Source: Gari tellinella (lineage: Eukaryota > Mollusca > Bivalvia > Cardiida > Psammobiidae). From it: a stretch of 64,000 nt of DNA. Shown here piece after piece: positions 33,281 to 43,768 of the stretch (positions are counted from its first letter, which is position 1; every line of letters starts with the position of its first letter). The stretch is from positions 17,347,427-17,411,426 of the forward strand of contig OV277858.1 of assembly GCA_922989275.2 (NCBI GenBank), given 5' to 3'. The translations under genes were made by a program, and so were the position numbers. The notes under the pieces were generated by a model. The model worked only from the letters and a program-made list of their open reading frames with translations, made no database searches and had not been told where the DNA came from.

Positions 33281-34250
33281 ATATTTCGCTCACCTGAGAA
33301 TAGATTACAAAATGTAGATAATGATTTATGTCCAGGACGGGGTAATTTTTTCCCTGATAGGCATAATTTGAACAATCTTGATAGAGAACCTGTAGATGAT
33401 GCTATGTGCCAAGTATCTAAGATCAGGGTACTAGGGTTTTAGACAAGAAGATTTTTTAAAGTTTCCATTGAAAACATCTATTTTTAGCTCCTGTGACCTA
33501 CATATGCAACAGGGCCAATTTTGACCCCAGGGGCATAATTTGAGCAAAATTGATAGACGACCTGTAGGTGATTCTACATGAAGATTTTTTAAGTTTTTAT
33601 AGAAAAAATATATTTTTAGCTCTTATGACCTAGATATGCAACAGACCTGAACCATTTGAACAAAATATATGTAAAGGCTATTCAGAAGAGTCACCATACC
33701 AAATTACAAAGCTCTGGCCATATTAGTGTCAGAGAAGAAGACATTTGAAAACTTCACTATATAACTCTATGTAAAACGGTGATCCCCGGGCAGGGAAAAT
33801 TTTGACCCAAGGGGCATAATTTGAATAAACTTGATAGAGGACCTGTAGGCGTTGCTATTTGCAAAAAATCTAAGCTCTGGCTCTTGTAATTTCAGACAAG
33901 CAGATTTTTTAAGTTTTCATTGAAAAATATATATTTTTAGCTCCTGTGACCTAGATATGAAACCAACCAGAGCCATTTGAACAATATCGGTAAAGGGCAT
34001 CGAGAACTGTCACCATGCCAAATATCAAAGCTCTGGCCATATTGGTTTTAGAGTAGAAGACATTTAAAAATTTCACTATATAACTCTTATGTAAAACGAT
34101 GACCCAGGGCGGGACCAATTTTGACCCCAGGGGCATAATTTGAACAAACTTGATAGAGGACCTGTAGATTATGCTATGTGCCAAATATCTAAGCGCTGGC
34201 CCTTGCAGTTTTTGACAAGAAGATTTTTTAAAGATTTTCTTATTTTTTCA
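33281..34250. repeat. ~270-320 bp tandem repeat with 'ggggcataatttgaa' units, four copies
   Basis: Units share 'ccaattttgaccccaggggc', 'ataatttgaacaaacttgat', 'agaggacctgtag', 'aagctctggcc' and 'agaagattttttaaag'. Starts near 33350, 33525, 33795 and 34118. I recall this family as abundant in bivalves. No coding potential. Confidence 0.7.
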
Positions 34251-34255
34251 CTTTG

Positions 34256-34292
34256 GTTGCCATGGCAACCACACTTTGGTTGCCATGGCAAC
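34256..34292. promoter_or_regulatory. Twin perfect palindromic X-box (RFX-type) motifs
   Basis: GTTGCCATGGCAAC occurs at 34256-34269 and again at 34279-34292, 23 bp apart from start to start. It is a perfect palindrome and fits the RFX transcription-factor X-box consensus (GTNRCC, 0-3 bases, RGYAAC). It lies at the end of the last 'ggggcataatttgaa' unit. Function is inferred only. Confidence 0.55.
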
Positions 34293-34554
34293 CAGAGTTC
34301 TGCATTGTTTTAATTCTTTGAACAAATTTGAAAGAGCTTGACCAAAGGAACATTTCTGTAAAGCTTGGTTGAATTCTGTCAAGCTGTATAGGAGGAGATG
34401 TCGTTTGAAGCAATTGTTAACAACGACGGACGACGCACGAGGAAGGACGCCATCCCAATAGCTCACCTTGAGCCTTCAACAGAATGGGAAATCAAAGATT
34501 AATAAGCTCAACTCCTGTAAACTAATAACACACTTTTAACAGAAAACCATAACA

Positions 34555-34780
34555 CTGACCCTAGGGGTCAAGGTTAATGTCACCAAACCTTGATACCTTG
34601 TTGTCATTGAGCCGCATGAGCTTCTGAAGTTTCATTACTATTGGTGCAGTTCGCTCAGCACATACTTTTACTTTAATGTTGACCCTAGAGGTCAAGGTCA
34701 AAGGTATTGGTCACAAAACTGCAATGCATTATGGTCTACCCATTGAGGCGCATCAGCATATGAAGTTTCGTGACCGTAGT
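34555..34780. repeat. Two-unit repeat with 'gaccctaggggtcaaggt' half-sites
   Basis: 'actgaccctaggggtcaagg' at 34554 and 'gttgaccctagaggtcaagg' at 34678 start two ~125-135 bp units that share 'cattgagncgcat(g/c)agc', 'tgaagtttc' and 'ggtcacaaa/gtcaccaaa'. Confidence 0.55.
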
Positions 34781-34789
34781 TGCAAATTT

Positions 34790-34929
34790 GTTACACGGCA
34801 TTTTGGCAGGGTGTATGGCCTTGTATGACCGTTTTGGATTCCTTATTTCCTTCGCGTTCAGGAAATTCGGAATCCAAAACCGTCATACAAGCCAATTCAC
34901 CCTGCCTAAATTATTTTATACCGTGTAAC
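34790..34929. repeat. 140 bp foldback palindrome
   Basis: Outer arms GTTACACGG (34790) and CCGTGTAAC (34921), then inner arms 'ggcagggtg' against 'caccctgcc' and CTTGTATGACCGTTTTGGAT against 'atccaaaaccgtcatacaag'. About 25 bases form the loop. A small foldback element or hairpin MITE. Confidence 0.75.
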
Positions 34930-35536
34930 TTATAATATCAATCTTAAAATAGATCGCATAGAAAATACAATAAATAATGTTGTATTTAATACCTCTTTAC
35001 GGCCTATAAACACATTAGCTTGGTTTAGGAACACAAAACTTCCAACACAAAATGCAAGTTCTTCATACATCATATGACTCATGCCAGGTACCAAACTCGA
35101 TGAGGGAACCAGCTATATGGTTACCCTTGCAAGCTTCGTACGTGGATGTATATGTACCATTGCAGTAACAAGCATTCAGTGTTACTTTCAACATGCTTTA
35201 AACAACCACCTGTCTATAGAACAGAAAACAGGTTATGTCAGTTAAAAAGTAAACAAATATTCACCTTAACATTGGTTGTGTCCAAGTCCAGACTGGCTTT
35301 TATCTGCAACAAAAAGGATGTCTTTCAGTTTATACTTTAACCCTGCACATATATTTTCATATTTTGAAGATAAATTACCACTTTAGGCAGGTTTAAAGTA
35401 AAGCAGAACAGTCTACAACATTATTATGTTCTATTTTATTGCATTTCCTTTGTATTTCATCTCATATACCCCGAGAGACAAAAGAGAATTGATACTAATT
35501 CACGTCCGCCCCGATTTATGTACTTTCCGGCGAACA
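34930..35536. other. Spacer, with a member of the short hairpin family at about 35185-35225
   Basis: 'ctttaaacaaccacctgtct' matches the tail motif of the GCAGAAAGC family. Otherwise nothing recognised. Confidence 0.4.
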
Positions 35537-37504
35537 CCGGTGTAACGAAGTATTTTGACCCCCATCGAAAAATGACCCCCCGGTCAAAATTCGACGACGT
35601 AGAATGACCCCCGGTCATTTTTCGATATCGTACAATGACCCCCGGTCATAATTCGACGTCGAAATTTGACCCCCCGGTCATAGTACTATGACTCCCCTCA
35701 TGAAGTGTTTTGACCCCTCCTGAAATATATCGACCCCCATCGAAAAATGACCCACCCCTCTTTAGCAATTAACAGACACAGTTTAACCCATTGGACCCTT
35801 GGGACAAGTATATTAGTCATTTAAAACATTTGTCCTTTGTAAACCGTGTAGACTCAGATCAGACTAATCCCAAAGGAGCTCTCTTATATGTCAGTTTTGA
35901 AATATATTGTATAAAACAACTCTAGCTAGTCAAAAGTTGACATGACATAACTAGAAAAAAATTGCATTGTCCACTTGAAGTTTCAGGTGTGAATAAGTTA
36001 AAAGATATATAAAATTTAGATGATAAACAAGTCAAAATTCAGACTTATGATAAGCGCGCCATGGAAACGTACAGTATACTAAATGCTGTTCCCGATGGGT
36101 TACGTTAACCTTGTGCCTATCTGTTGGATACTGATGGTAGGGAAACAAGGTGGCTGCGGGTCTGTGGTATAATTCGTGGACAGCTTATTTATAAATAAGT
36201 TAAGGTAGTAATTCAGTCATGCAGTATGCAGGCAGGTGGGGCGGGAACAGGCATGGTGTGAATTATTTGAGAAAGTTATACATTACATTACAAGTGCCAC
36301 CAATTACATTGCTAAATAGTGTATTATATTACAATTATTATTACGTTTACATTTGTAATGTATTAAATTACAAGTACGTTCGCAAAGTAATGCATTACAT
36401 CACACATTACATTTTGATAACAGTCAAAAAACATTACTGAAAAATAACTAATAAGCATATCATATATAACTGATAGGTTATCATTTACAAGTTCTTTGTC
36501 AACTAAATAATCAAAGATTCTAAACTTAAGAATACATGGATGCAAGTTTACAGTTTGAAAAGTCACAGTCTTTTTATAGTGCCCACTGGGTAAGGAAGTA
36601 TACTTTTGTAAGCAAGTGAGCCCTTAACCCTTTCCTCCACAGTAGCGCCTCAGGCCGCCTGCACCTACATCTGCAAATAAGATTAAGATACACTAATACA
36701 ATCCAATAATAGTTTTAATTACAGGCTCAGCTAACAAAAAAATGAGTGTAAAGCAGAAAGCATACATGAGCTTTCTGCATAAAATTCATATTGCTGTATG
36801 CATTGTCCTGCCTTAATCACAGTTAAACGTAGCTAATTTGCAAGCTTGCCTATGGAGCAAAGGGTAAATACAGACCAAAAGTTTTGTACAAAGCTCTTTG
36901 AAGTGCTATCTACATATTAAACCTGTTATATGAAATGTCATGTCTTGTTTACCGGTATACTTCTTAATTGAATTACTGCTAATTACCAAGACAAAATGTA
37001 TAAATGTTACTGTTGGACATAACATCATTAAAGTTTCAAATACATTGTCTGTTAGATGCATTATGTCAGACCTGATTATTTAACCCTTAACTCCTTAGCC
37101 TGTTTCTATTCTTGAAGATATGTGACAATTTATTGAACGTAGTTTACAGTCTATAAGTGGTACTCCATACCAATTAACGTTACGTGAACGAGTGCAAATA
37201 TGTATCCCCCTTTTACAGAACATGTACATGTATTTGTAATATTTACATCGGTTCCAATAACATTCGTCATCTAACGCACGTGACTATGAAAATTGATTAG
37301 ATTATTGACAGTATATTGTACAACATAGAAGCATCCAATGATTTAGGTAATTAGCAATCTGATATGAATTTACCCTCAGGGAGCTGATCGCAACCATGGC
37401 GGGGTTATTCTACGACATTGAAAAATGACAAGGGGTCTTTGTTTGACATCAAATACGGTAATTACCATATCGGGGCAGGGGTGGCATTCTATGAAATAGA
37501 ATGA

Positions 37505-37720
37505 TATCAGGGGGTCATTTTACGACATCGAATAATGACCGGGGGTCATTCTACGACATCGAATAATGACCGGGGAGTCATTCTACGACATCGAATAATG
37601 ACCGGGGGTCATTCTACGACATCGAATAATGACCGTCGAGTCAAACTATGATATCGAATAATGGCCGAGGTGTCAAAATACGAGCTAGAATAATGACCGG
37701 AGTCTTTCTACGACACTGAA
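37505..37720. repeat. ~32 bp tandem repeat inside the 3.2 kb element
   Basis: Five to seven units of 'ggtcattctacgacatcgaa' plus 'taatgaccgggg'. TGACCGGGGGTCA is itself near-palindromic. Same motif family as the element's terminal repeats. Confidence 0.85.
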
Positions 37721-38369
37721 TGGTGTGATGTGCAATGAGGCAACATAACACAGCTTCCGATTTTGATCGATTTTTGTTTGCTTGTTTGTTTGTTTGCTTG
37801 TTGGTTTAGTAAATGCAATTAACTTTACACTTAACATGGTAAACTATAAACGCACAACATAGCAAGTGTTGACAAAAGACAAAAAGCCCACTCAAAACAA
37901 CCGACCTGCATTCTTCTTATTTCTTGACAAAAGGGATAAGTTCCGACAAATCAAAACATCCTCTATGAAAATATGTTAAAACATTACCTAAAAAATACGA
38001 ATTTTACGCCTTTGATCTTTTTATTCCTCTACTGGAGATAAAAGATCAAATTTATACAGTCATAGATATATACCATAAGAAAATATTTTCTATATCCTAG
38101 CAAAGTGTACCTTAAAGCAGGCTGAAGTAAAGCAGAATGCGCAATCTGCTTTACTTTTAACCTGCTCTAAGTGGTCATCTGTCTTTAAAGCTAGAAAAAG
38201 GCTGTGGGGTAGTTGGTTAAACCAAAGAAACCGCGGGAAGATAGGAAGATTTCTTGGAATGAATGTCAATACGAGCGTCTTGTAAATTCTGATCATACGC
38301 TTTCTCGGAGACATGGTGCATGTGTGATTGGGGTTTACTCAGCCTGCTACGTCGAAATTAAATCAATAA

Positions 38370-38450
38370 TCGAACAAGAGTAATTGGTAGATCGTAAATG
38401 TATACTTGTAAAAGGGTAAACGGTTCTGGGTTCGATACCCATAAGGTTGT
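38370..38450 (+). other. Weak tRNA-like B-box region
   Basis: 'ttctgggttcgatacccata' resembles a T arm with GGTTCGATACC, one mismatch from the B-box consensus. The upstream part ('agtaattggtagatcg') is only weakly A-box-like. It lies inside the 3.2 kb element. Confidence 0.25.
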
Positions 38451-38714
38451 CCATTGATAGGCAGACACACTTACAATTCAATCAATATAATTTATTCACT
38501 CAAAACTTAGTTAGGTTTAAAACAACTTTAACATATGCAAAACTGACTTTAAACAAAATATCAAGGATTTTTAAAGGGGGTCATATTTCGACAGGGGGGG
38601 GTCATAATTCGACGATGGGGGGGTCATAATTCGACGATGGGAGGTCATTCTACGACGTCGAATTTTGACCGGGGGTCACTTTTCGATGGGGGTCAAAATA
38701 CTTCGTTACACCGG

Positions 38715-39065
38715 CACGTCACCGGTGAACAACCAGGGTTGATCGGGACGACACCAGTGGTCATTCAGATACCACCGGCGATGGCCGGGGTTACACCGTG
38801 TTATTAACTTATTATTATACCGGGGTAAACCGGGAACAGAACGGCCCTGCACCGTAACTACGCCGGGCCAAACTGGGAACTCACCAGGAAGGTCCGGCTT
38901 CATAACCGGTGCTCCACCAGGGGAGACACCGGGAATGTGAGATCGCAATTTATTTTTTCATAAAAACCGCCCGGCTCATCCAAGTCCACCGGCTATCTCA
39001 ACCGGGACGTACCGGGGCCAGCAGCGGGACATTGAGATCGGGGCTTTAGCCAGGGCATTGCATTC
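38715..39065. repeat. GC-rich stretch with many CCGG motifs
   Basis: An unusually GC-rich island for this window, with many 'accgg', 'ccggg' and 'caccgg' strings, next to the right end of the 3.2 kb element. A minus-strand open frame (38948-38706) is Gly/Pro-rich, but this follows from the CCGG composition. Probably a degenerate GC-rich repeat. Confidence 0.45.
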
Positions 39066-39189
39066 ACCGAGTGCTTAGGCGGTCCCTTATCTGTTACGTT
39101 ACTGTAATACCGAGAATCAAGTGAGTTAAGCTAATTTTCTTGACTCTATAAATTTCAGCCAATTATTCAGACAATGACTATATTTTAAA

Positions 39190-39295
39190 GGTAGTGACTG
39201 GGGGTACGTGACCGTACCTCTAATACTTGAAATTAGCGATACGGTCACATACTCCTAGCGAGTCCTGTGAGGGTAGGCTAGGGGTTCGTGAAAAC
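39190..39295 (+). mobile_element. Solo terminal repeat of the MULE-like family
   Basis: GGTAGTGACTGGGGGTACGT... aligns over about 100 bp with the left terminal repeat at 39611-39716, including its internal hairpin. No matching second end was found, so it is a truncated copy. Confidence 0.7.
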
Positions 39296-39610
39296 GGACA
39301 CCGACACAGTGGTTTCAAAACAATACCGGACCTAACTACAGACGGTTTCACTTGTGTTGAAGCATCATATGATTAAAATTATAACATCTTCTTTATTATT
39401 TCACAGTGGTTCTCACTGTTAATGGGAATTTTTCGCCGGCTTAAATCAAGTTTAGAAAAAAAATCCAAATAGTTATTCATCAGCTTATTTAGTGAACACA
39501 TTCGCCTTATTCAAACATAAACGTCAGAAGTCGCAGATTATCTCCATTTCTTTGAATTTATAGCTATTTTGGTCAGATTTGAAGGCACATTTAGGCTTCC
39601 AAATATAATA

Positions 39611-40581
39611 GGTAGTGACTAGGGGTACGTGACCGTACTTCTAATTTTAGAAATTAGCGGTACGGTCACGTACCCCTAGCGAGTCCTGTGAGGGTTGACT
39701 AGGGGTACGTGAGTCATTTAAACTATGTATCAACACATTATTTTGCCTGCAGATACGTTTTAATGATGGTAATATTACTAATCTCTCATGTTTACCTTAT
39801 TTTGGGGATATTTAATGGAGAAAAACAAAGAAACTTCGAGAAATATTCTCCACCCAAACTTGTTTTCACCGCAGGGATAAGAATAGAAGTATTCCGCATA
39901 TAGGGTATAGTGTTAAATATACGCCCGATTTCTGAAATCTGTCCCCAATGGGTTTTTTCTTCTTTTTCTTATAAATTTGATTCAAATGTAACTTATAATT
40001 ATATAATAGGCGTGTTCAAAATTACTGCCGTTGTTGCTATCTAACTTAATTAGCGTTGAATATAAATTGAAAGTGGTTGATCTAAGAATATAGAAACTAG
40101 CGAAACTTCGGCTGTCATCGGGTATCGATTCATGCAAGAAGTTTGCTGGTTAAAGACAGACCTGTGACAATAATCACCTTGAAAACACGTTTGACAATAG
40201 ATCGCAATTAAACAGTGCACTAATTCTAAACAAAGCTGGTATTGGATAATTATACATGCTTGTAAAAATGTGTCTATACGTTCTTTAAATTCAAAGATAG
40301 GCCTAAAGTTTTCGCTGCCGTGAAAAAATTGCCGATTGGAAATTTTTTGTTGATGAAGTTTCTTTAATTTTCTGCATTAAACAGTCATATTTAAGGTAGA
40401 AATGATATATTATTAACATTAACATCGATATTAAGGTATCTGCGGACAAAATAAAGTGTTGCGTTATAGTGTTTTTGACTCACGTACCCCTAGTCAACCC
40501 TCACAGGGCTCGCTAGGGGTACGTGACCGTACCGCTAATTTCAAATATTAGAGGTACGGTCACGTACCCCTAGTCACTACC
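39611..40581. mobile_element. 971 bp MULE-like element with ~106 bp inverted repeats and 9 bp target duplication
   Basis: The left end GGTAGTGACTAGGGGTACGT and the reverse complement of the right end are nearly identical over about 106 bp, with only some five differences. AATATAATA flanks both sides (39602-39610 and 40582-40590). Long inverted repeats and a 9 bp duplication are the marks of Mutator-like elements. Each terminal repeat itself contains a hairpin ('ggggtacgtgaccgtac' against 'gtacggtcacgtacccc'). The interior has no transposase, so it is non-autonomous. The high similarity of the ends suggests fairly recent activity. Confidence 0.85.
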
Positions 40582-40590
40582 AATATAATA

Positions 40591-41080
40591 TTATCCCGAA
40601 TATTTCAGTCTCAAATATTTTAAAGAAATGTAGATCAACATTCTATATTTCAACAGGTACAATATACGTTTGTTGATTTTTACATAAAGCGGAAGATCCT
40701 CCTACATAGGGGCCTACCTCACAGATATTCTCAAGACTTCAGGTGGAACTTCTCCGTCCCCCCACCCACCAGTAGTTATAAACAGTTTGACGCCCGGACA
40801 GTTCGACACGTCGATAAGTGTGCACGTCAACGGACAACATTGCAAACCAACCAAAGATAGATTGCAGAAAAATAAATTAAATCAAATAACTAGACATATG
40901 CTACATAGTGTGTGATAAAGCGTCAAAAACTCACCATTCGTTTCCCGTATATTGCCATTTTTTGGCGGTCGTTGAAGCGGAACTGCTAATTTGGAATACC
41001 TTCGAATGTTGATGTGAAATGGATGCGTCTCAGAAAGTCGTCCGAAACTTAGCGAATATGTCCACTGTAACGGTTTTAAA
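40591..41080. other. Spacer, nothing recognised
   Basis: No supported gene. An open frame at 41019-41315 (98 codons, hydrophobic second half) overlaps the inverted repeat that begins at 41085 and shows no known motif. Confidence 0.4.
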
Positions 41081-41303
41081 GTATGACAAAGGACTAAGTT
41101 CACTAAGGGGTGAAATTGGCCTAGAAATTCATAAATTATCCAAGTTGTTAATTTTTTTGAATATCCTACAGAAGTTGGTTGGTAATACATCGAACTTACT
41201 GGAAAACGTTTTATTTTGTGTTAGAACGCTATATAGCATTGTCCTCTGGTCAATAGAACTATCCCTTCTCACCGTGAATTTTGTCAATTACGTTGATACT
41301 GAA

Positions 41304-41420
41304 TTTAAAATATGAGCACAGTCGTCGACAGTCAAGAAATTTCAGCAGTACATTTCTTATGTAATAAGGATTAAATGGCTTGAAAATCAAGACTGTCGAC
41401 AACTGTGCTCATATTTAAAA
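41304..41420. repeat. Hairpin with ~33 bp arms
   Basis: 'atatgagcacagtcgtcgac' plus 'agtc' at 41310-41333 pairs with 'gactgtcgacaactgtgctc' plus 'atat' at 41391-41414, leaving a loop of about 57 bp. A small foldback repeat. Confidence 0.8.
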
Positions 41421-41620
41421 CAAGAAAAAAACGTAAATCTGGTGGGGGCATTTGAACCAAAAGCTACTCCATTAACCTGTCAAACCAGCAGATGTGTGTG
41501 CCATGGATAAGCCATGTTTCATACATTTCCTGTCGTATTGGTGTCACTGTAAAATTAAAATACAACAAGACATATTAATATAATTATATAGAGATACATG
41601 TTTCTATAGTAAAATTTGTT

Positions 41621-42618
41621 GTTGCTATGGTAACATAATTTCATTTTTCGTTCGTGATGAGGTATTCGATTTGGCTAATGCTATCTCTAATTTTAGCATT
41701 TCAAAGTTATCAAAATACATATTTGAATGATGATGTGTAGTGCGCAGTAATTGATAAAAATGTGATAGTAGAAGAGTACCTGTACCGTATATTAAACTTG
41801 TTGCTATGGCAACATGATCTTTATTTTCAAGAATATATTTAATATTTGATTTCATTTATCCACCACCAGCATCCAACTGAGATATTTTGGTGAAATCTAA
41901 AATTGAACCAATTTCACCCCTTAGTGAACCTATATTCAGTAAGAAGTCGATGTATTGGTTACCATAGCAACACATGTTACTCTTAATATGATAATCTATC
42001 ATGAATATGTCATGTTTCGTACATATCATGTTGTATTCGTGTCACTGTAAAATTAAATTACAACACAATATGTTTAAAAAATATATATAGAGTCAGGTTT
42101 TTCTAGAGTAAATTTTGCTGGTTGCTATGGAAACAGTATCTTTATTTTTTTTTAGATTTTCAACTGGGCTAATGCTATATCATATTGTTGTATTTTAAGG
42201 TTCTCAAAATACATGTTCCAATAACGATATGCTCAATAACTGATGATAGACGTGACTTTAGATGAGTATATTAAAATGGTTGCTATGGCAACATAATCTG
42301 TATTATCTTTCATTATCCATCACTAGCATCCAACTGTGATATTTTTGGTAACATCTGAAACGGGACCAGTTAAGTGAACTTGAATCGGAAATTGAGCTGA
42401 TATAGAGAGACATGTTTTTCTATACTAATTTTTGCTGGTTGCTATGGTAACAGTATCTTTATTTTTTGCCGTTAATGTTGAGGTTTTCAACTTTGCTAAT
42501 GCTATATCATATCTTTGTATTTTAAAGTTGATAAAATAATGTTCCAGTGATAATATGCTCAATAATTGATGAAAAACGTAATTTTAGATGAGCAAATGAA
42601 AATGGTTGCTATGGCAAC
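41621..42618. promoter_or_regulatory. Array of seven RFX-type X-box motifs with ~160 bp spacing
   Basis: GTTGCTATGGTAAC or close variants start at 41621, 41800, 41958 (reverse orientation, GTTACCATAGCAAC), 42121 (GTTGCTATGGAAAC), 42279, 42438 and 42605. Six of seven fit GTTRCY-AT-RGYAAC or its reverse, and one has a mismatch (GGAAAC). Spacings are 179, 158, 163, 158, 159 and 167 bp. RFX proteins bind X-boxes and control, among others, ciliary genes. Whether these sites act here is unknown. Confidence 0.6.
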
Positions 42619-42748
42619 ATGATCTTGATTATCGAGCAAAAAAAGTTGTTTTCTTTCATTGTCCACCACCAGCATCAAACTGTGATATTTTTGGTGAAAT
42701 CTGAAATGGGGCCAATTTCACCCCTTAGTGAACTCAGTCCTTTATAGG

Positions 42749-43316
42749 CTTAAAAACTCGATTTCTTTATTTTCAGCAGAAAAGGGACAAGCATCGTCAC
42801 ACTACCTCAGACGGACAATTAAACAAAAGTACAACTTTGAAAGTATCAATATATAGTCAAATTCTGAAATAAATCAGGTTTTACGTTGGTCGCCTTAAAC
42901 ACTTATTTTAGGGACTTCAAAATATACGCGATCAAGATTTCAAGTTATTTTTTTGATTTTTTTTATCTTTTCAGACCAGAAAAGTTAATTCCATATGAGT
43001 AAGAGGACTGTTTTTAAGGTGTTTGCAAAGTTTCGACGCTCTAGCACCATTTTTTACCCCTGAAATTTAATGTCAAAATATTAAGGAGACCGCTTTTGGT
43101 CACCCTAAACTGCCGGTCGCCTTAACCCCCATTTTAAAGGATAACTGGTCACCTTAATGTCGTCATTATATTTATATACGCTCCAGACCGTACACAGTTC
43201 GGCGAACGACAATCTACCAGCGCGCCGTCTAACTTAACGCTGTTGAAGAACAAACTGAGATTCTGTCACTCTGTGGTCATTATTTCTGAGGAGCTGCATG
43301 GGGTTTTATTTGACAC
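42749..43316. other. Spacer with a 'ggagacc/ggtcacc' relic
   Basis: 'ttaaggagaccgcttttggt' and 'ggtcgccttaaccccc' at about 43080-43130 recall units of the 22-23 kb array. No gene. Confidence 0.4.
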
Positions 43317-43317
43317 A

Positions 43318-43417
43318 AATTCCATAAAAAGCCAACCAATGGCGAATGACCAGAAATGTAAGCTTAAAAGCACCTGTTATAAATTCCATTAAAAGCCAAC
43401 CAATGGCGAATGACCAG
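43318..43417. repeat. 37 bp direct duplication, 63 bp period
   Basis: 'aagccaaccaatggcgaatg' with flanks occurs at 43318-43354 and again at 43381-43417 with one difference. Each copy holds a CCAATGG motif. Confidence 0.85.
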
Positions 43418-43719
43418 GCTGTTTGTTATGTAATGGAACTGGTAGAAAATACGACATTCCGCTACTGCCAGTAACTGAAAACCGAGAATATTTACGTTAG
43501 GTAGTGGTGTGCATGACTCCGATGCTTAAAATCAATCCTAGTCTACTGTAGATTTGTTCGTATGGCTTGAAATGTCAGAAATGCTAATTCATTCATTGTC
43601 TTAAACCGGAAACAAAAAGTAAAGGATTTGGTGATATAATACCCTCGGCTTGTCGTAACTTATATTTTTCGCCAATACGAAATATTTGTTTTCCACAACC
43701 ATCTATGGCATTACTTCCA

Positions 43720-43768
43720 TAACACATTCCGCCGAATATCTTTTTTAAAGATATTCTTGTTTCAATCG
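43720..43768 (-). repeat. End of repeat R, inverted fragment
   Basis: 'cattccgccgaatatctttt' plus 'ttaaagatattcttgttt' matches the reverse complement of the start of repeat R at 9340-9378. Confidence 0.55.

Larger units (their letters stand above)
35537..38714. mobile_element. 3.2 kb inverted-repeat element with TGACCCCCGGTCA unit arrays
   Basis: The left end CCGGTGTAACGAAGTATTTT is matched exactly by the reverse complement of the right end (38695-38714). The terminal repeats, about 140-220 bp, are built from a ~32 bp motif with TGACCCCCGGTCA palindromes and 'attcgacgtcg'. The same motif forms an internal array at 37505-37720. No transposase-like frame was seen inside. No target duplication is obvious. 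A related single end lies at 57749. It could be a foldback (FB-like) element whose ends are satellite-like. Confidence 0.75.
41085..42748. repeat. Inverted-repeat-bounded block carrying the X-box array
   Basis: 'aaaggactaagttcactaag' plus 'gggtgaaattggcc' at 41085-41125 is the reverse complement of 42712-42748. The motif also occurs once inside, at 41909-41935. Between these ends lie about three ~320 bp units that share 'gctaatgctat', 'tccaccaccagcatccaact' and 'gatatttttggtgaaatctg', each with two X-boxes. Confidence 0.6.

Noticed and set aside
38706..38948. Gly/Pro-rich (collagen-like) minus-strand frame
   Set aside because: No regular Gly-X-Y spacing; the content follows from dense CCGG motifs.
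41019..41315. 98-codon frame with a hydrophobic second half
   Set aside because: Overlaps a repeated inverted motif and a hairpin at its end. No homology or signal sequence recognised, so chance is the simpler explanation, though not excluded.
43170..43240. TATA-like box (TATTTATATACG) with a possible initiator downstream
   Set aside because: TA-rich strings are frequent here and no coding exon follows.
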